The position numbers were made by a program, and so were the translations under genes. A DNA stretch of 64,000 nucleotides, taken from NCBI RefSeq assembly GCF_001650905.1, contig NZ_LXYG01000014.1, positions 1 through 64,000 on the forward strand. The letters are read 5' to 3'. Below are positions 36,770 to 45,238 of the stretch, piece by piece; the stretch's first letter is position 1, and the number at the start of each line of letters is the position of its first letter. The notes under the pieces are model-generated. The model saw nothing but the letters and a program-made list of their open reading frames with translations. It made no database searches and was not told the origin of the DNA. The DNA is from Balneola sp. EhC07 (lineage in GTDB: Bacteria; Bacteroidota; Rhodothermia; Balneolales; Balneolaceae).

Positions 36770-36820
36770 TTGGCTTATTTTATATCTAAATAAGTACTTA
36801 TAAATAAAGAAGCAAAAACT

Positions 36821-37990
36821 TCAGCTCAAGCTCTTGACCAATACATCCACAACCTGGTCGATCTCCTCTTTTGTGATCACAAGAGGAGGTACAATTCGTA
36901 TCACATTTCCACCGGCTGCATTTGAAAGAACCCGATGTTCAAACATTTTTTCTACTACCGGTCTGGCAGGTTGATTGAGTTCTACACCGATCATCAATCC
37001 AAGTCCGCGGACATCTACTACAGAATTCAAATGAGCAGTTTTCTTTCTGATGAGATTCATCATGTATTCACCTTTTTCAGCAGCATGTTCACAGATATTA
37101 TCCATTTCTATGGTTTTAAGGCAGGCATTGCCAACGGCACAAGCAAAAGGGTTGCCACCAAAAGTAGTTCCATGGTTTCCAAAGGAAAGGGCAGAGGCAA
37201 CTCCTTCTTTCGCCATTACCGCTCCAATTGGAATTCCACCAGCCAGAGCCTTAGCAGAAGCAACCACATCCGGTTTGACATCAAAATGCTGATAACAGAA
37301 GAACTTCCCTGTTCGACCAACGCCGGTCTGAACTTCATCGATAATGAGCAGGATGTTCTTGTCATCACAAAGTTGTCGGACTTTCTTCAGAAACTCTCCA
37401 TCAATTACATGGACGCCACTATTTCCCTGAATCAATTCAAAAGCAATAGCAATGGTTTGATCATCTACTGCATTTTCAAGAGCTTCAAAATCGTTGTATG
37501 GTGATTGAATAAATCCCGGAGGTAACGGCTCAAAATCTTCCTGATAAACCGGCTTACTCATGGTGATGGTAGTTACTGACCGACCGTGAAAGCCATCACT
37601 TAACGAAATTATATTTCCTGATTTTCCATTTTTCTTACCCCATTTACGAGCAAGTTTAATACAAGCTTCCATCGCTTCCATTCCGCTATTACAGAGGAAT
37701 ACTCGATCCAATCCGGATAAATAAGCCAATCGTTCTATAAACTCACTTTGTGGTTCTGTATAATAGAAATTAGAAACATGAAGTAATTTTTCAGCTTGAT
37801 CTTTAATAGCTGAGACTATAGCAGGATGACAATGCCCAAGATTATTTACCGCAATTCCACCTAAAATATCCAGATATGCATTCCCTTCTGTATCCCACAC
37901 TTTGGTTCCCAAGCCACGATCAATAGTGATAGGATATCTGCTATATACCTGAAAATGGTGCTTCTTCTCGAGTTCTTGAGCGTGATTCAT
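36821..37990 (-). CDS. argD: Class III aminotransferase, acetylornithine aminotransferase-like
   Basis: PLP-dependent omega-aminotransferase. 389 residues. Fold and motifs: GGIAVNNLGHCHPAI, NSGMEAMEACIKLARKWG, SDGFHGRS, the PLP-binding IDEVQTGVGRTG (D218) and the Schiff-base K247 in SAKALAGGIPIG, then HGTTFGGNPFACAVG. Length and motif set fit ArgD/ornithine-type enzymes of arginine synthesis; other substrates of the family (succinylornithine, GABA, ornithine) cannot be excluded, and no arg genes are adjacent. Confidence 0.85.
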   Translation of the reverse strand: MNHAQELEKKHHFQVYSRYPITIDRGLGTKVWDTEGNAYLDILGGIAVNNLGHCHPAIVSAIKDQAEKLLHVSNFYYTEPQSEFIERLAYLSGLDRVFLCNSGMEAMEACIKLARKWGKKNGKSGNIISLSDGFHGRSVTTITMSKPVYQEDFEPLPPGFIQSPYNDFEALENAVDDQTIAIAFELIQGNSGVHVIDGEFLKKVRQLCDDKNILLIIDEVQTGVGRTGKFFCYQHFDVKPDVVASAKALAGGIPIGAVMAKEGVASALSFGNHGTTFGGNPFACAVGNACLKTIEMDNICEHAAEKGEYMMNLIRKKTAHLNSVVDVRGLGLMIGVELNQPARPVVEKMFEHRVLSNAAGGNVIRIVPPLVITKEEIDQVVDVLVKSLS

Positions 37991-38010
37991 GTAGATTTTT
38001 TAAATAGAAG

Positions 38011-38637
38011 TTAAGATGCGGTATAATAATGAGCTTCTAAGAATTTAGTTGCAGGAGATACATCTTTCTTGTCCTTTTTTAACTCTTTTAAAATTCCGCC
38101 AATGGTTATTCTTTTTTCAGGAAGTATTTCAGCATCTCTGGAGTGAGCGATTAAAAAAGTTTCCGAAGAATTTTCATCTCTTAATTCATACACGTTATAA
38201 TGGTCAATAATGGGGATCATAGTGAAGGTGGTAACTTTTCCGGTCATGATCGGGATCATAATAAAACCATTGAAATCTGACTTTGATTCTAAAAACTTCG
38301 GAATTCCTTCTAAAATCGCATTTTGAGAAAGAACTCCTTTTTTTGTCGCTTCTGATGGTAACAAATACTGAGCGGAGTATTTCTTAATAGCAGACTTTAA
38401 ATCAGAAGACAAGGTTTTAAGTATTTCTTTTCTTGAAAGCTCCGTAAGATTTGCTAGTGATAATTCTAAATAGAGAACCATTTTTTGCTTGTCAGACATA
38501 ATCCCGGCTACTTTTCCAAGTTCAGCAGAATTAATTTCTCCATCGTTAGCTTTGGTAATCAGGTTATAAAACCTGCCACCATTATCTAAAACAGTAAGAG
38601 CCTCCTGGGTAGAGTTGAAAGGAGTAATTTGTTTCAT
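38011..38637 (-). CDS. Conserved-looking soluble protein of unknown function
   Basis: 208 residues, no signal peptide or membrane segment. An EF-hand-like stretch (TKANDGEINSAELGKVAG, near residues 28-45) is followed by helices (SDKQKMVLYLELSLANL) and a beta region with repeated FIMIPIMTGK / FTMIPIIDHYNVYELRD. The tail is basic. I recognise no named family. It lies 15 bp downstream of the DUF4440-like gene and 20 bp upstream of the aminotransferase, so it may be in one leftward transcript. Confidence 0.65.
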   Translation of the reverse strand: MKQITPFNSTQEALTVLDNGGRFYNLITKANDGEINSAELGKVAGIMSDKQKMVLYLELSLANLTELSRKEILKTLSSDLKSAIKKYSAQYLLPSEATKKGVLSQNAILEGIPKFLESKSDFNGFIMIPIMTGKVTTFTMIPIIDHYNVYELRDENSSETFLIAHSRDAEILPEKRITIGGILKELKKDKKDVSPATKFLEAHYYTAS

Positions 38638-38652
38638 AAGATTATTAAAAGA

Positions 38653-39087
38653 TCAGTTATTGCCATTATCCATATCCGAATGAATAAGCCATTTCCCATC
38701 AATATTTTTCAGAGTCAGTGTGTATTTGCCCATATCTTTAACTCTGGAACCATAAGTATATCCACCAATGATATAAGCTAAATTTCCCTGAACAGAATAA
38801 TCATAAGCCCTCAGGACAAGATCTCCACCACCCGCATTTTCGTAAGAAGTTTGGATATTTTCTCTGCCTTTCACAAGATCGTAGCCCGGACGTAGAATAA
38901 ATCCATCTTCAGTAAAAAGAGAAGCCAATGCTTTTGCGTCACTGTTTTTCCAATGCGTTTCGTAGTTGGTGAGAACCACTTTTAATTCGGCTGGGAGTTC
39001 AATTTCCTGAATGGTTTGAGCTTGAACCGATGCAACAGACATAATGATTAAAGCTAAACACAAAGTTAGAATTCGATGATACTTCAT
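38653..39087 (-). CDS. Secreted DUF4440/SnoaL-like protein
   Basis: 144 residues. Signal peptide LTLCLALIIMSVASVQAQ. The mature part is an NTF2-like cone: VVLTNYETHWKNSDAKALASLFTEDGFIL, then NIQTSYENAG and the C-terminal GKYTLTLKNIDGKWLIHSDMDN typical of DUF4440. Possible steroid-isomerase-like or ligand-binding fold; no catalytic Asp/His pair is obvious. A near-perfect palindrome ends 7 bp upstream of its ATG. Confidence 0.82.
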   Translation of the reverse strand: MKYHRILTLCLALIIMSVASVQAQTIQEIELPAELKVVLTNYETHWKNSDAKALASLFTEDGFILRPGYDLVKGRENIQTSYENAGGGDLVLRAYDYSVQGNLAYIIGGYTYGSRVKDMGKYTLTLKNIDGKWLIHSDMDNGNN

Positions 39088-39093
39088 ATGATC

Positions 39094-39118
39094 AGATTCG
39101 TTTTATAAAACCGAATCT
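39094..39118. promoter_or_regulatory. Near-perfect palindrome upstream of DUF4440-like gene
   Basis: AGATTCG and CGAATCT flank a central GTTTTATAAAAC-type palindrome; the whole is self-complementary except for one bulged C. It ends 7 bp before the leftward ATG at 39087. It could be an operator or a leader hairpin. No T-run follows, so it is a weak candidate for the terminator of the upstream SDR gene. Confidence 0.35.
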
Positions 39119-39182
39119 AATCAATATTCGTTAGTCCAACAATGGTTTAATTGACTGATTATTTATTTAAGTAATTAAAAAT

Positions 39183-40601
39183 TTACCAATCAATAGGTCT
39201 GTAATCTTTTAAGAATTTACCACACCAATGTTTGCCTGTGTTAATTCCATTAAACAGAGGATCTAACACTCTGGCCGCACCATCAACGATATCAAGTGGC
39301 GGCTGAAAGTCATGGACTTCTTCTTTTCGTTTTGCTAACTCAGCCGGATCCTCATCTGTTACCCAGCCGGTATCAACTGCATTCATGTAAATGCCGTATT
39401 TAGCGAAATCAGAAGCTGAAGTATGGGTCATCATATTTAGAGCCGCTTTTGCCATGTTGGTATGGGGATGGCGGTCTTCTTTATGCCAGCGATGGAATTT
39501 TCCTTCCATTGCAGAAACATTGATGATATGTTTCTGACCTGTGTCTTCTTTTTTCATCAAAGATGATAAACGATTACACAACACAAACGGCGCAACTGAA
39601 TTGACCAGCTGAACTTCTAACATTTCGTTAGTATGAATTTCACCCAGTTTTAATCTCCAGCTGTTGGTTTTGCGAAGATCCACTTGCTGTAAATCTGCAT
39701 CCAGTTTTCCCTGAGGAAATACCTCTTCAGCTGTTAAAGAATTGTCTATGCTGTACGGAATTTGAGAGAGTTTAGCAGATGCCCGAAGTCCAATTCCCAG
39801 TTGTTTTCCATGCCAGGTTACCGGGAGGTTTTTATTCTGTCCGTCTTCAAATCTGGAGCTCAATGATTGTAATTCTTTCAAACATGCATCATGATCAGAG
39901 AGCAATTCCTGAGCAAGCGGAGGAAGTTCGGAAAACGAGCGTTCTTCGTTTGGCATTAAATGTTGGTAGAAACCTGCCGGACGTCGAACCGTTTGTGCAG
40001 CATTATTGATAAGCACATCCAGCCGATCGTATTCCTGTTCGATGAAATTGCAGAAGATCACCACACTTGGAATATGACGAAGATCCAGCCCATGAATTTT
40101 GAGGCGATGTCCCCATTTCTGAAAATCATCTTCTTTAGCATACCGAAGTGCTGAATCTACTGGAAAGCGAGTCGTTGCAATTACGGTCGCTCCGGCGCGT
40201 AGCATCATCAAAGTAATGTGGTAGCCGATTTTGAGTCGCGAGCCTGTTACAAGAGCAACCTGATCAGTTAGATCAGCAGATTGGAACCTTTTGGCGTAAT
40301 TGAAATCGCCACAGCCTTTACACATCGTATCATAAAAATGATGCAGATTGTGAAAGATTTCTTTACAAACATAGCAGTTACGCGGAGATTCTAACGGAAT
40401 TTCTTTCTCCGTTTCCTTCCCAGTTAGACCAATCATTTTGGGAGCTTCAAAAACTACAGCTTCTCGGGCACTTCTAATTCCTGTGGAATTTCGAGCGTGG
40501 CGATCTTTCTCTTTTAGTTTTCTCTTATTTGCTCGCTTAGCATCTTTCTTCCTCTTTCTGAATTCCTCTCTACTTGGTCGGGATAATTTCCCAGCCGCCA
40601 T
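39183..40601 (-). CDS. SDR-family protein with N-terminal zinc ribbon; true start probably upstream of this ATG
   Basis: From ATG 40601 the protein is 472 residues. A very basic N-terminus precedes a zinc-ribbon-like CYVC-x14-CKGC (C76, C79, C94, C97), then a Rossmann NAD(P) site ([13 protein letters not shown]) and INNAAQT as in short-chain dehydrogenases. Ser of NVSAMEG is kept, but the catalytic Tyr of YxxxK is Thr ([13 protein letters not shown]). A central insertion of about 90 residues separates NNAAQT from the second half. The same frame stays open upstream to a TAA at 40748, encoding coherent helices ([30 protein letters not shown]) that read straight through the ATG, so the real start is probably at the ATC at 40724 or nearby. 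Substrate unknown; non-classical or pseudo-dehydrogenase. Confidence 0.8.
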   Translation of the reverse strand: MAAGKLSRPSREEFRKRKKDAKRANKRKLKEKDRHARNSTGIRSAREAVVFEAPKMIGLTGKETEKEIPLESPRNCYVCKEIFHNLHHFYDTMCKGCGDFNYAKRFQSADLTDQVALVTGSRLKIGYHITLMMLRAGATVIATTRFPVDSALRYAKEDDFQKWGHRLKIHGLDLRHIPSVVIFCNFIEQEYDRLDVLINNAAQTVRRPAGFYQHLMPNEERSFSELPPLAQELLSDHDACLKELQSLSSRFEDGQNKNLPVTWHGKQLGIGLRASAKLSQIPYSIDNSLTAEEVFPQGKLDADLQQVDLRKTNSWRLKLGEIHTNEMLEVQLVNSVAPFVLCNRLSSLMKKEDTGQKHIINVSAMEGKFHRWHKEDRHPHTNMAKAALNMMTHTSASDFAKYGIYMNAVDTGWVTDEDPAELAKRKEEVHDFQPPLDIVDGAARVLDPLFNGINTGKHWCGKFLKDYRPIDW

Positions 40602-40846
40602 GATAAGTTCAAGCCTTTTATCCTTTTCAATTTCAAAGATTTGATTCGGATCCTCAGTTAATGTTTCCAGAACGGAAATACACAGATCGATCTCTTCCTG
40701 ACTTAATTTTTTTTCTTCTTCGATGTGGGTTTCTTCCTTCCAAATTTATATTAAAAACAAAGGTACGGAATAGTTAAGAGAGTGGAGTAATTGATTCTAA
40801 TATTCTTGTCTAAATTTATTGAAGTATCAAAGTGGTGAAAGTTACA

Positions 40847-40899
40847 TAGTGACAGAGTTGCAAAGTAGTCAAGAAACCAACTTTGAAGCTCTGTCACTA
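40847..40899. repeat. Long inverted repeat downstream of tex
   Basis: TAGTGACAGAG (40847-40857) and CTCTGTCACTA (40889-40899) are perfectly complementary; the pairing continues imperfectly with TTGCAAAGT against ACTTTGAAG, around a 13-nt loop. A further ACTTTGTCACTTCT copy follows at about 40904-40917. It looks like a dispersed repeat unit or a terminator for the leftward tex gene. The 316-bp gap between the SDR ATG and tex otherwise holds the SDR N-terminal extension. Confidence 0.55.
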
Positions 40900-40917
40900 A
40901 AAACACTTTGTCACTTC

Positions 40918-43077
40918 TTAAACCAACTCCAACCCAATTCTTCCGCGTTCCAGATCCAGTTTTGTGATTTCTACATTGATGATATCACCGACTCCAACAA
41001 CATCATGAGGATCTTCGACTTTCTTGGTTTTGCTCATGCTTGAAATATGAAGCAATCCATCTTGTTTTACACCGATATCCACAAAAGCACCGAAATCAAC
41101 TACATTGCGTACGGTTCCTTGTAATTTCTGTCCTTCTTTGAGGTCTTCCATCTTTACAACATCGGTTCGTAAAATTGGTTTTTGAAGGGATTCTCTTGGA
41201 TCACGTCCCGGCTTCTGAAGATTCTCGATGATGAGTTCCAGAGTAGGTTCGCCAATTCCCAGTTGTTCAGCAACTTGTTTGGTGTTCAAATTCCCAAGCT
41301 TTGACGCGATCTTATCTTTTTGTGAAGACAAATTCTCCAGATCTATACCAAACAGATTACAGAGCTTTTCAGCGGCTTCATAACTTTCAGGGTGAATGGC
41401 GGTATTATCCAACGGATTCTTTGACTCCGGAATACGCATAAATCCTGCTGCCTGTTGAAAACGAAATTCTCCCACACCTTCAATTTCTTTGATTTCGTTT
41501 CTGGATGTAAAGATTCCAGAAGTTTCTCGCTGTTTAACTATTGCTTCAGCAACTCGCTTTCCCAAACCGGAAATATGAGTTAGGAGTGGAGCACTAGCGG
41601 TATTAAGATTTACCCCCACTTCATTCACACAACTTTCAACTACATCGTCCAGTTTCCCTGAAAGTTGATTCTGGTTTACATCATGCTGATATAAACCTAC
41701 ACCAATTGATTTCGGGTCGATCTTCACCAATTCTGCCAAAGGATCCTGAACCCTTCGGGCGATGGAAATATTTCCACGTTGTGCGGCATCCAGATCAGGA
41801 AATTCATCTCTGGCGATTTTGGAAGCAGAGTACACTGAAGCTCCGGCTTCATTCACGATCAAATAACTGACATCAGCGCCACTTTTTTGGATGTAATCTG
41901 CTACAAATTGTTCAGCCTCACGACTTCCGGTTCCATTGCCAATCGCAATGAGTTCGACATTATGTTTTTCGATCAACTTTCCCAGAACAATCTCAGATTC
42001 AGCGATCTTATTTTGTGGAGGAGTAGGGTAGATGGTGGTTCCGTCCAGATATTTTCCGGTTCCGTCAACTACTGCCAATTTACACCCTGATCTGTAAGCA
42101 GGATCTAATCCAAGAACGATCTTCTTTTCCAAAGGCGGTTGCATTAACAGGTTTCCAAGATTGGTTGCAAACGTTTCAATAGCATGTTCGTCAGCTTGAT
42201 CTGTAAGTGCGTTTCTCAATTCCCGCTCTAAAGAAGGAGAGAGCAATCTTTTAAAAGCATCTTCAACAGCATCCTGAATGCGTTCCGTAAAAATACTCAT
42301 ATCATTGGTGATCACTATGTCGTCCATGGTTTCGAGTGTGCGTTCTTCCCAAACCTCTGTGCTCACGAATAATACATTTTCTCTTTCACCACGATTTATT
42401 GCCAGAATCTGATAGGGTTTTAAACGATCTACTTTGGCAGCGAATTCATAATAATCTTCAAAGTTGGTACGCTCTTTTACCGTAGGATTTTTCTTTGTCT
42501 TGATAGTAGCGTGCTTCATAAAAATATCACGCAGTTTTTCTCTCACTTCAAGGTGTTCGTTGATCCACTCTGCAACAATATCGTTTGCTCCCTGCCACAC
42601 ATCTTCCGGAGTTTCTACTTCTTTTTCTTTGTTGATGTACTCTTTGGCATAATCATCAGGATTTCCGGCTTCGATTTCCTGATCCCAAATAAGTTGAGCC
42701 AATGGCTCCAATCCTTTTTCTTTAGCTTTGTCGCCACGGGTTTTACGCTTTTGCTTGTACGGTAGATACAAGTCTTCCAATACCGTAAGATCAGTACAAG
42801 CTTTTATTTGAGCTTCCAGTTCAGGAGTGAGTTTTTCCTGTTCTTTAATGGATTTAAGAATGGTTTCTTTTCTTGAAGCCAGTGTTTTCTGAAATTCCAA
42901 TGCATCACGTACATCTCTGAGTTGTTCTTCATCCAAGCCTCCGGTGGCTTCTTTACGATAGCGCGCAAGAAAAGGAATAGTTGCTCCTTCATCGATAAAA
43001 CCGGCTACCGTGCTAATTTGTTTAGCTGAGATTTTGAGGTCTTCAGAAATTCGTGCAAAAATTTGGGTATTGGTCAT
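40918..43077 (-). CDS. tex: Tex-family RNA-binding transcription accessory protein
   Basis: 719 residues. N-terminal helical part opens LKISAKQISTVAGFIDEGATIPFLARYRKEATGGLDEEQL, the classic Tex start. A YqgF-like RNase H fold begins near residue 320 (VLGLDPAYRSGCKLAVVDGTG), followed by helix-hairpin-helix motifs (LTHISGLGKRVAEAIVKQRE, NEIKEIEGVGEFRFQQAAGF) and a C-terminal S1 RNA-binding domain (GQKLQGTVRNVVDFGAFVDI). Binds nucleic acid and influences transcription and toxin expression in other bacteria; essentiality here unknown. Confidence 0.96.
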   Translation of the reverse strand: MTNTQIFARISEDLKISAKQISTVAGFIDEGATIPFLARYRKEATGGLDEEQLRDVRDALEFQKTLASRKETILKSIKEQEKLTPELEAQIKACTDLTVLEDLYLPYKQKRKTRGDKAKEKGLEPLAQLIWDQEIEAGNPDDYAKEYINKEKEVETPEDVWQGANDIVAEWINEHLEVREKLRDIFMKHATIKTKKNPTVKERTNFEDYYEFAAKVDRLKPYQILAINRGERENVLFVSTEVWEERTLETMDDIVITNDMSIFTERIQDAVEDAFKRLLSPSLERELRNALTDQADEHAIETFATNLGNLLMQPPLEKKIVLGLDPAYRSGCKLAVVDGTGKYLDGTTIYPTPPQNKIAESEIVLGKLIEKHNVELIAIGNGTGSREAEQFVADYIQKSGADVSYLIVNEAGASVYSASKIARDEFPDLDAAQRGNISIARRVQDPLAELVKIDPKSIGVGLYQHDVNQNQLSGKLDDVVESCVNEVGVNLNTASAPLLTHISGLGKRVAEAIVKQRETSGIFTSRNEIKEIEGVGEFRFQQAAGFMRIPESKNPLDNTAIHPESYEAAEKLCNLFGIDLENLSSQKDKIASKLGNLNTKQVAEQLGIGEPTLELIIENLQKPGRDPRESLQKPILRTDVVKMEDLKEGQKLQGTVRNVVDFGAFVDIGVKQDGLLHISSMSKTKKVEDPHDVVGVGDIINVEITKLDLERGRIGLELV

Positions 43078-43128
43078 TCTTTAGAAAACTTTTTGGTTGA
43101 TTAAATTCCAAAAATAGGAAGTTTTTCA

Positions 43129-43205
43129 TCTAATATTCGAATTCTTATTGCTTAATTCTGAAATAATCATTAATCTAATACAGATATTAGAATATGAATA
43201 TTAGA
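43129..43205. repeat. AT-rich inverted repeat upstream of tex/yceI
   Basis: TCTAATATTC at 43129 pairs with GAATATTAGA at 43196-43205, and the pairing continues imperfectly inward (GAATTCTTATT against ATTAGAAT). Further partial copies (CATATTCGAAATCTAATTTT) follow by 43260. It lies in the 265-bp divergent gap between tex and yceI. It could be a dispersed repeat or a double operator. Confidence 0.4.
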
Positions 43206-43342
43206 ATTAATGTTTTTAATCACTTTATTCACATAATCTTCATATTCGAAATCTAATTTTAGGTAAGCACTTAGATAGATTGATCAATCTTCAATGTGAC
43301 GTTTTTCAATAATGAAAACCTTTAACCCAAAAGGAGTTACTC

Positions 43343-43909
43343 ATGAAGATTTTAGCCATAATACTAATCGGGTTTTTAACCAGCTTTTCTGTAAAAGCTC
43401 AATCAGCGTACACTCTTGATACAGAGAGTAGCACTATTCTAATCAAAGGAACTTCATCCTTGCATGATTGGGAGGCTAACGCCGAAGCTTTTGAAGCTAA
43501 ATTGACTACACAGTTAAATGAAGAAAACCCGATCGTTTCTATTAATGATCTCATTTTTAAAGTAGATGTAAAATCCATCAATAGTGGAAAAGGAGTGATG
43601 GATAAGAAAATTTATTCAGCTTTGGATGAAGATAAACATCCACAAATACTTTTCAATTTAGCAGAAATTACCACTATGTCTGAAGACTCTATATCTGCAA
43701 AGGGAATATTAAATATTGCCGGAAAAGATCGAGAGATCGTTTTAAAGGCAAGCTACTCAATCGCTATCGACCAGAGTTTAATAATTAGCGGAACTAAAAA
43801 ACTACTAATGACGGACTTTGGCGTCAAGCCTCCAAAAGCCATGCTTGGAACCTTGAAAACCGGAGATGAAGTAGAAATAGTATTCAATGTAATCCTCAGT
43901 AAAAACTAA
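43343..43909 (+). CDS. YceI-family periplasmic protein
   Basis: 188 residues with a signal peptide (KILAIILIGFLTSFSVKAQ). Lipocalin-like YceI barrel: YTLDTESSTILIKGTSSLHDWE, GKGVMDKKIYSALDEDKHPQILF, AGKDREIVLKASY and the C-terminal MTDFGVKPPKAMLGTLKTGDEVEI. The family binds isoprenoids or amphiphilic molecules. It is 31 bp before a porin-like gene and preceded by an AAAAGGAG-type ribosome binding site (AAAAGGAGTTACTC). A diverged second YceI copy lies on the other side of the porin. Confidence 0.93.
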   Translation: MKILAIILIGFLTSFSVKAQSAYTLDTESSTILIKGTSSLHDWEANAEAFEAKLTTQLNEENPIVSINDLIFKVDVKSINSGKGVMDKKIYSALDEDKHPQILFNLAEITTMSEDSISAKGILNIAGKDREIVLKASYSIAIDQSLIISGTKKLLMTDFGVKPPKAMLGTLKTGDEVEIVFNVILSKN

Positions 43910-43940
43910 TCAAACCATAACAAAATCTAATTTCACAGCC

Positions 43941-45182
43941 ATGAAAGCTTTAACCAAAAACACAACATTTGTAATTGTAATGTCTCTTTTCGCAGGAGTT
44001 AGCGTAATGGGGCAAGCAAAGAAAAACCTTCAAAACTTTAGAAGTGTTGATAAATCTGGAATCAATGTATTTGAAGCTCCGAAGACTCCAAACACTGAGT
44101 TTGATGGTCTTTATGTTTGGGTTGGAGGTGATTTCGCTCTTCAATTCCAAGGGTTAACCCAAACCAACTCAGGGGATTCTTTAGCAGATATCAGTTCTAA
44201 TTTTAACTTGCCAACTGCCAATCTAAATATAGATGTACAACTTGAAAAAGGGTTGAGAATGCATTTGAGAACCTACTTATCATCTCGTCATCATACCGAA
44301 GCGTATGTGAAAGGAGGTTATATGCAGATAGACAATCTTGATTTTATTCAAGAAGGCTTACTATCAGAGTTGATGGAAAGTGTTCGTATTAAAGTTGGTA
44401 TGGATCAGATCAATTACGGTGATGCTCAGTTCAGAAGAAGCGACAATGCATCAGCATTATATAATCCATTTGTAGGAAACTATATTATGGATTCTTTCAC
44501 CACAGAACCATTCATGGAAGTCACTGTGCTAAATTCAGGCTTCATTGGAGTAATAGGTGCAACTAACGGTAGATTGAACCAAAGTGTAGCCTCAACTGAT
44601 GATGGTTTTGTAGTCTTCGGTAAACTAGGATTTGATATTCAGCCACAAGAAGATCTCAGACTTCGATTAACAGGTTCACTTTATAATAGTTCAGATAAGG
44701 GAACCAGAGATTACATCTACGGCGGAGACCGAGCAGGTTCCCGATACTATGCCGTTGCTGAAGGAAGTGACTTCTCAGGCAGATTCAACCCCAGATATGC
44801 TTACCAAACCGCATTCCAAATTAACCCATTTGTTAAGTATCAAGGTCTTGAGTTCTTTGGCTTAATAGAACAAGTTAATAATGGTGCCGATGCAGGTGGT
44901 GGGTTCACTCAACTGGGTGGAGAGTTAATTTACCGATTCGGAGCTGACGAGAACGTCTATTTGGGAGGTAGATATAATACGGTTACAGGAGAACAAACTG
45001 ATGCAGCTTCAGAAATTGAAATATCAAGAATCAATTTTGGCGGCGGCTGGTTTTTAACCGAAAATGTTCTTACAAAATTAGAATATGTGAAACAAAGTTA
45101 TGATGGTGATGGCTATAACGGGTCACTCTATCAAGGTGCTGAATTTAGCGGAATTATGGTTGAAGCAGTGATTAGCTTCTAA
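43941..45182 (+). CDS. Outer-membrane porin-like beta-barrel protein
   Basis: 413 residues. Signal peptide (FVIVMSLFAGVSVMGQ). The mature protein alternates aromatic and polar residues as in barrels (LYVWVGGDFALQFQGL, LRMHLRTYLSS, GGELIYRFGADENVYLGGRY) and ends IMVEAVISF, with the terminal Phe required for outer-membrane insertion. It resembles phosphate-selective/maltoporin-like barrels of Bacteroidota only in general style; substrate unknown. Co-transcribed with the upstream YceI gene; followed by a bidirectional terminator. Confidence 0.82.
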   Translation: MKALTKNTTFVIVMSLFAGVSVMGQAKKNLQNFRSVDKSGINVFEAPKTPNTEFDGLYVWVGGDFALQFQGLTQTNSGDSLADISSNFNLPTANLNIDVQLEKGLRMHLRTYLSSRHHTEAYVKGGYMQIDNLDFIQEGLLSELMESVRIKVGMDQINYGDAQFRRSDNASALYNPFVGNYIMDSFTTEPFMEVTVLNSGFIGVIGATNGRLNQSVASTDDGFVVFGKLGFDIQPQEDLRLRLTGSLYNSSDKGTRDYIYGGDRAGSRYYAVAEGSDFSGRFNPRYAYQTAFQINPFVKYQGLEFFGLIEQVNNGADAGGGFTQLGGELIYRFGADENVYLGGRYNTVTGEQTDAASEIEISRINFGGGWFLTENVLTKLEYVKQSYDGDGYNGSLYQGAEFSGIMVEAVISF

Positions 45183-45203
45183 GTAATGACAGATAAAGAG
45201 ATC

Positions 45204-45238
45204 AAAAAAGGTGAGTCGTGAAACACTCACCTTTTTTT
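45204..45238. terminator. Bidirectional terminator between porin and second YceI gene
   Basis: AAAAAAGGTGAGT (45204-45216) and ACTCACCTTTTTT (45225-45237) form a 13-bp stem with an 8-nt loop, T-tracts on both strands. It sits between convergent stops; the leftward stop codon overlaps its edge. Confidence 0.9.
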
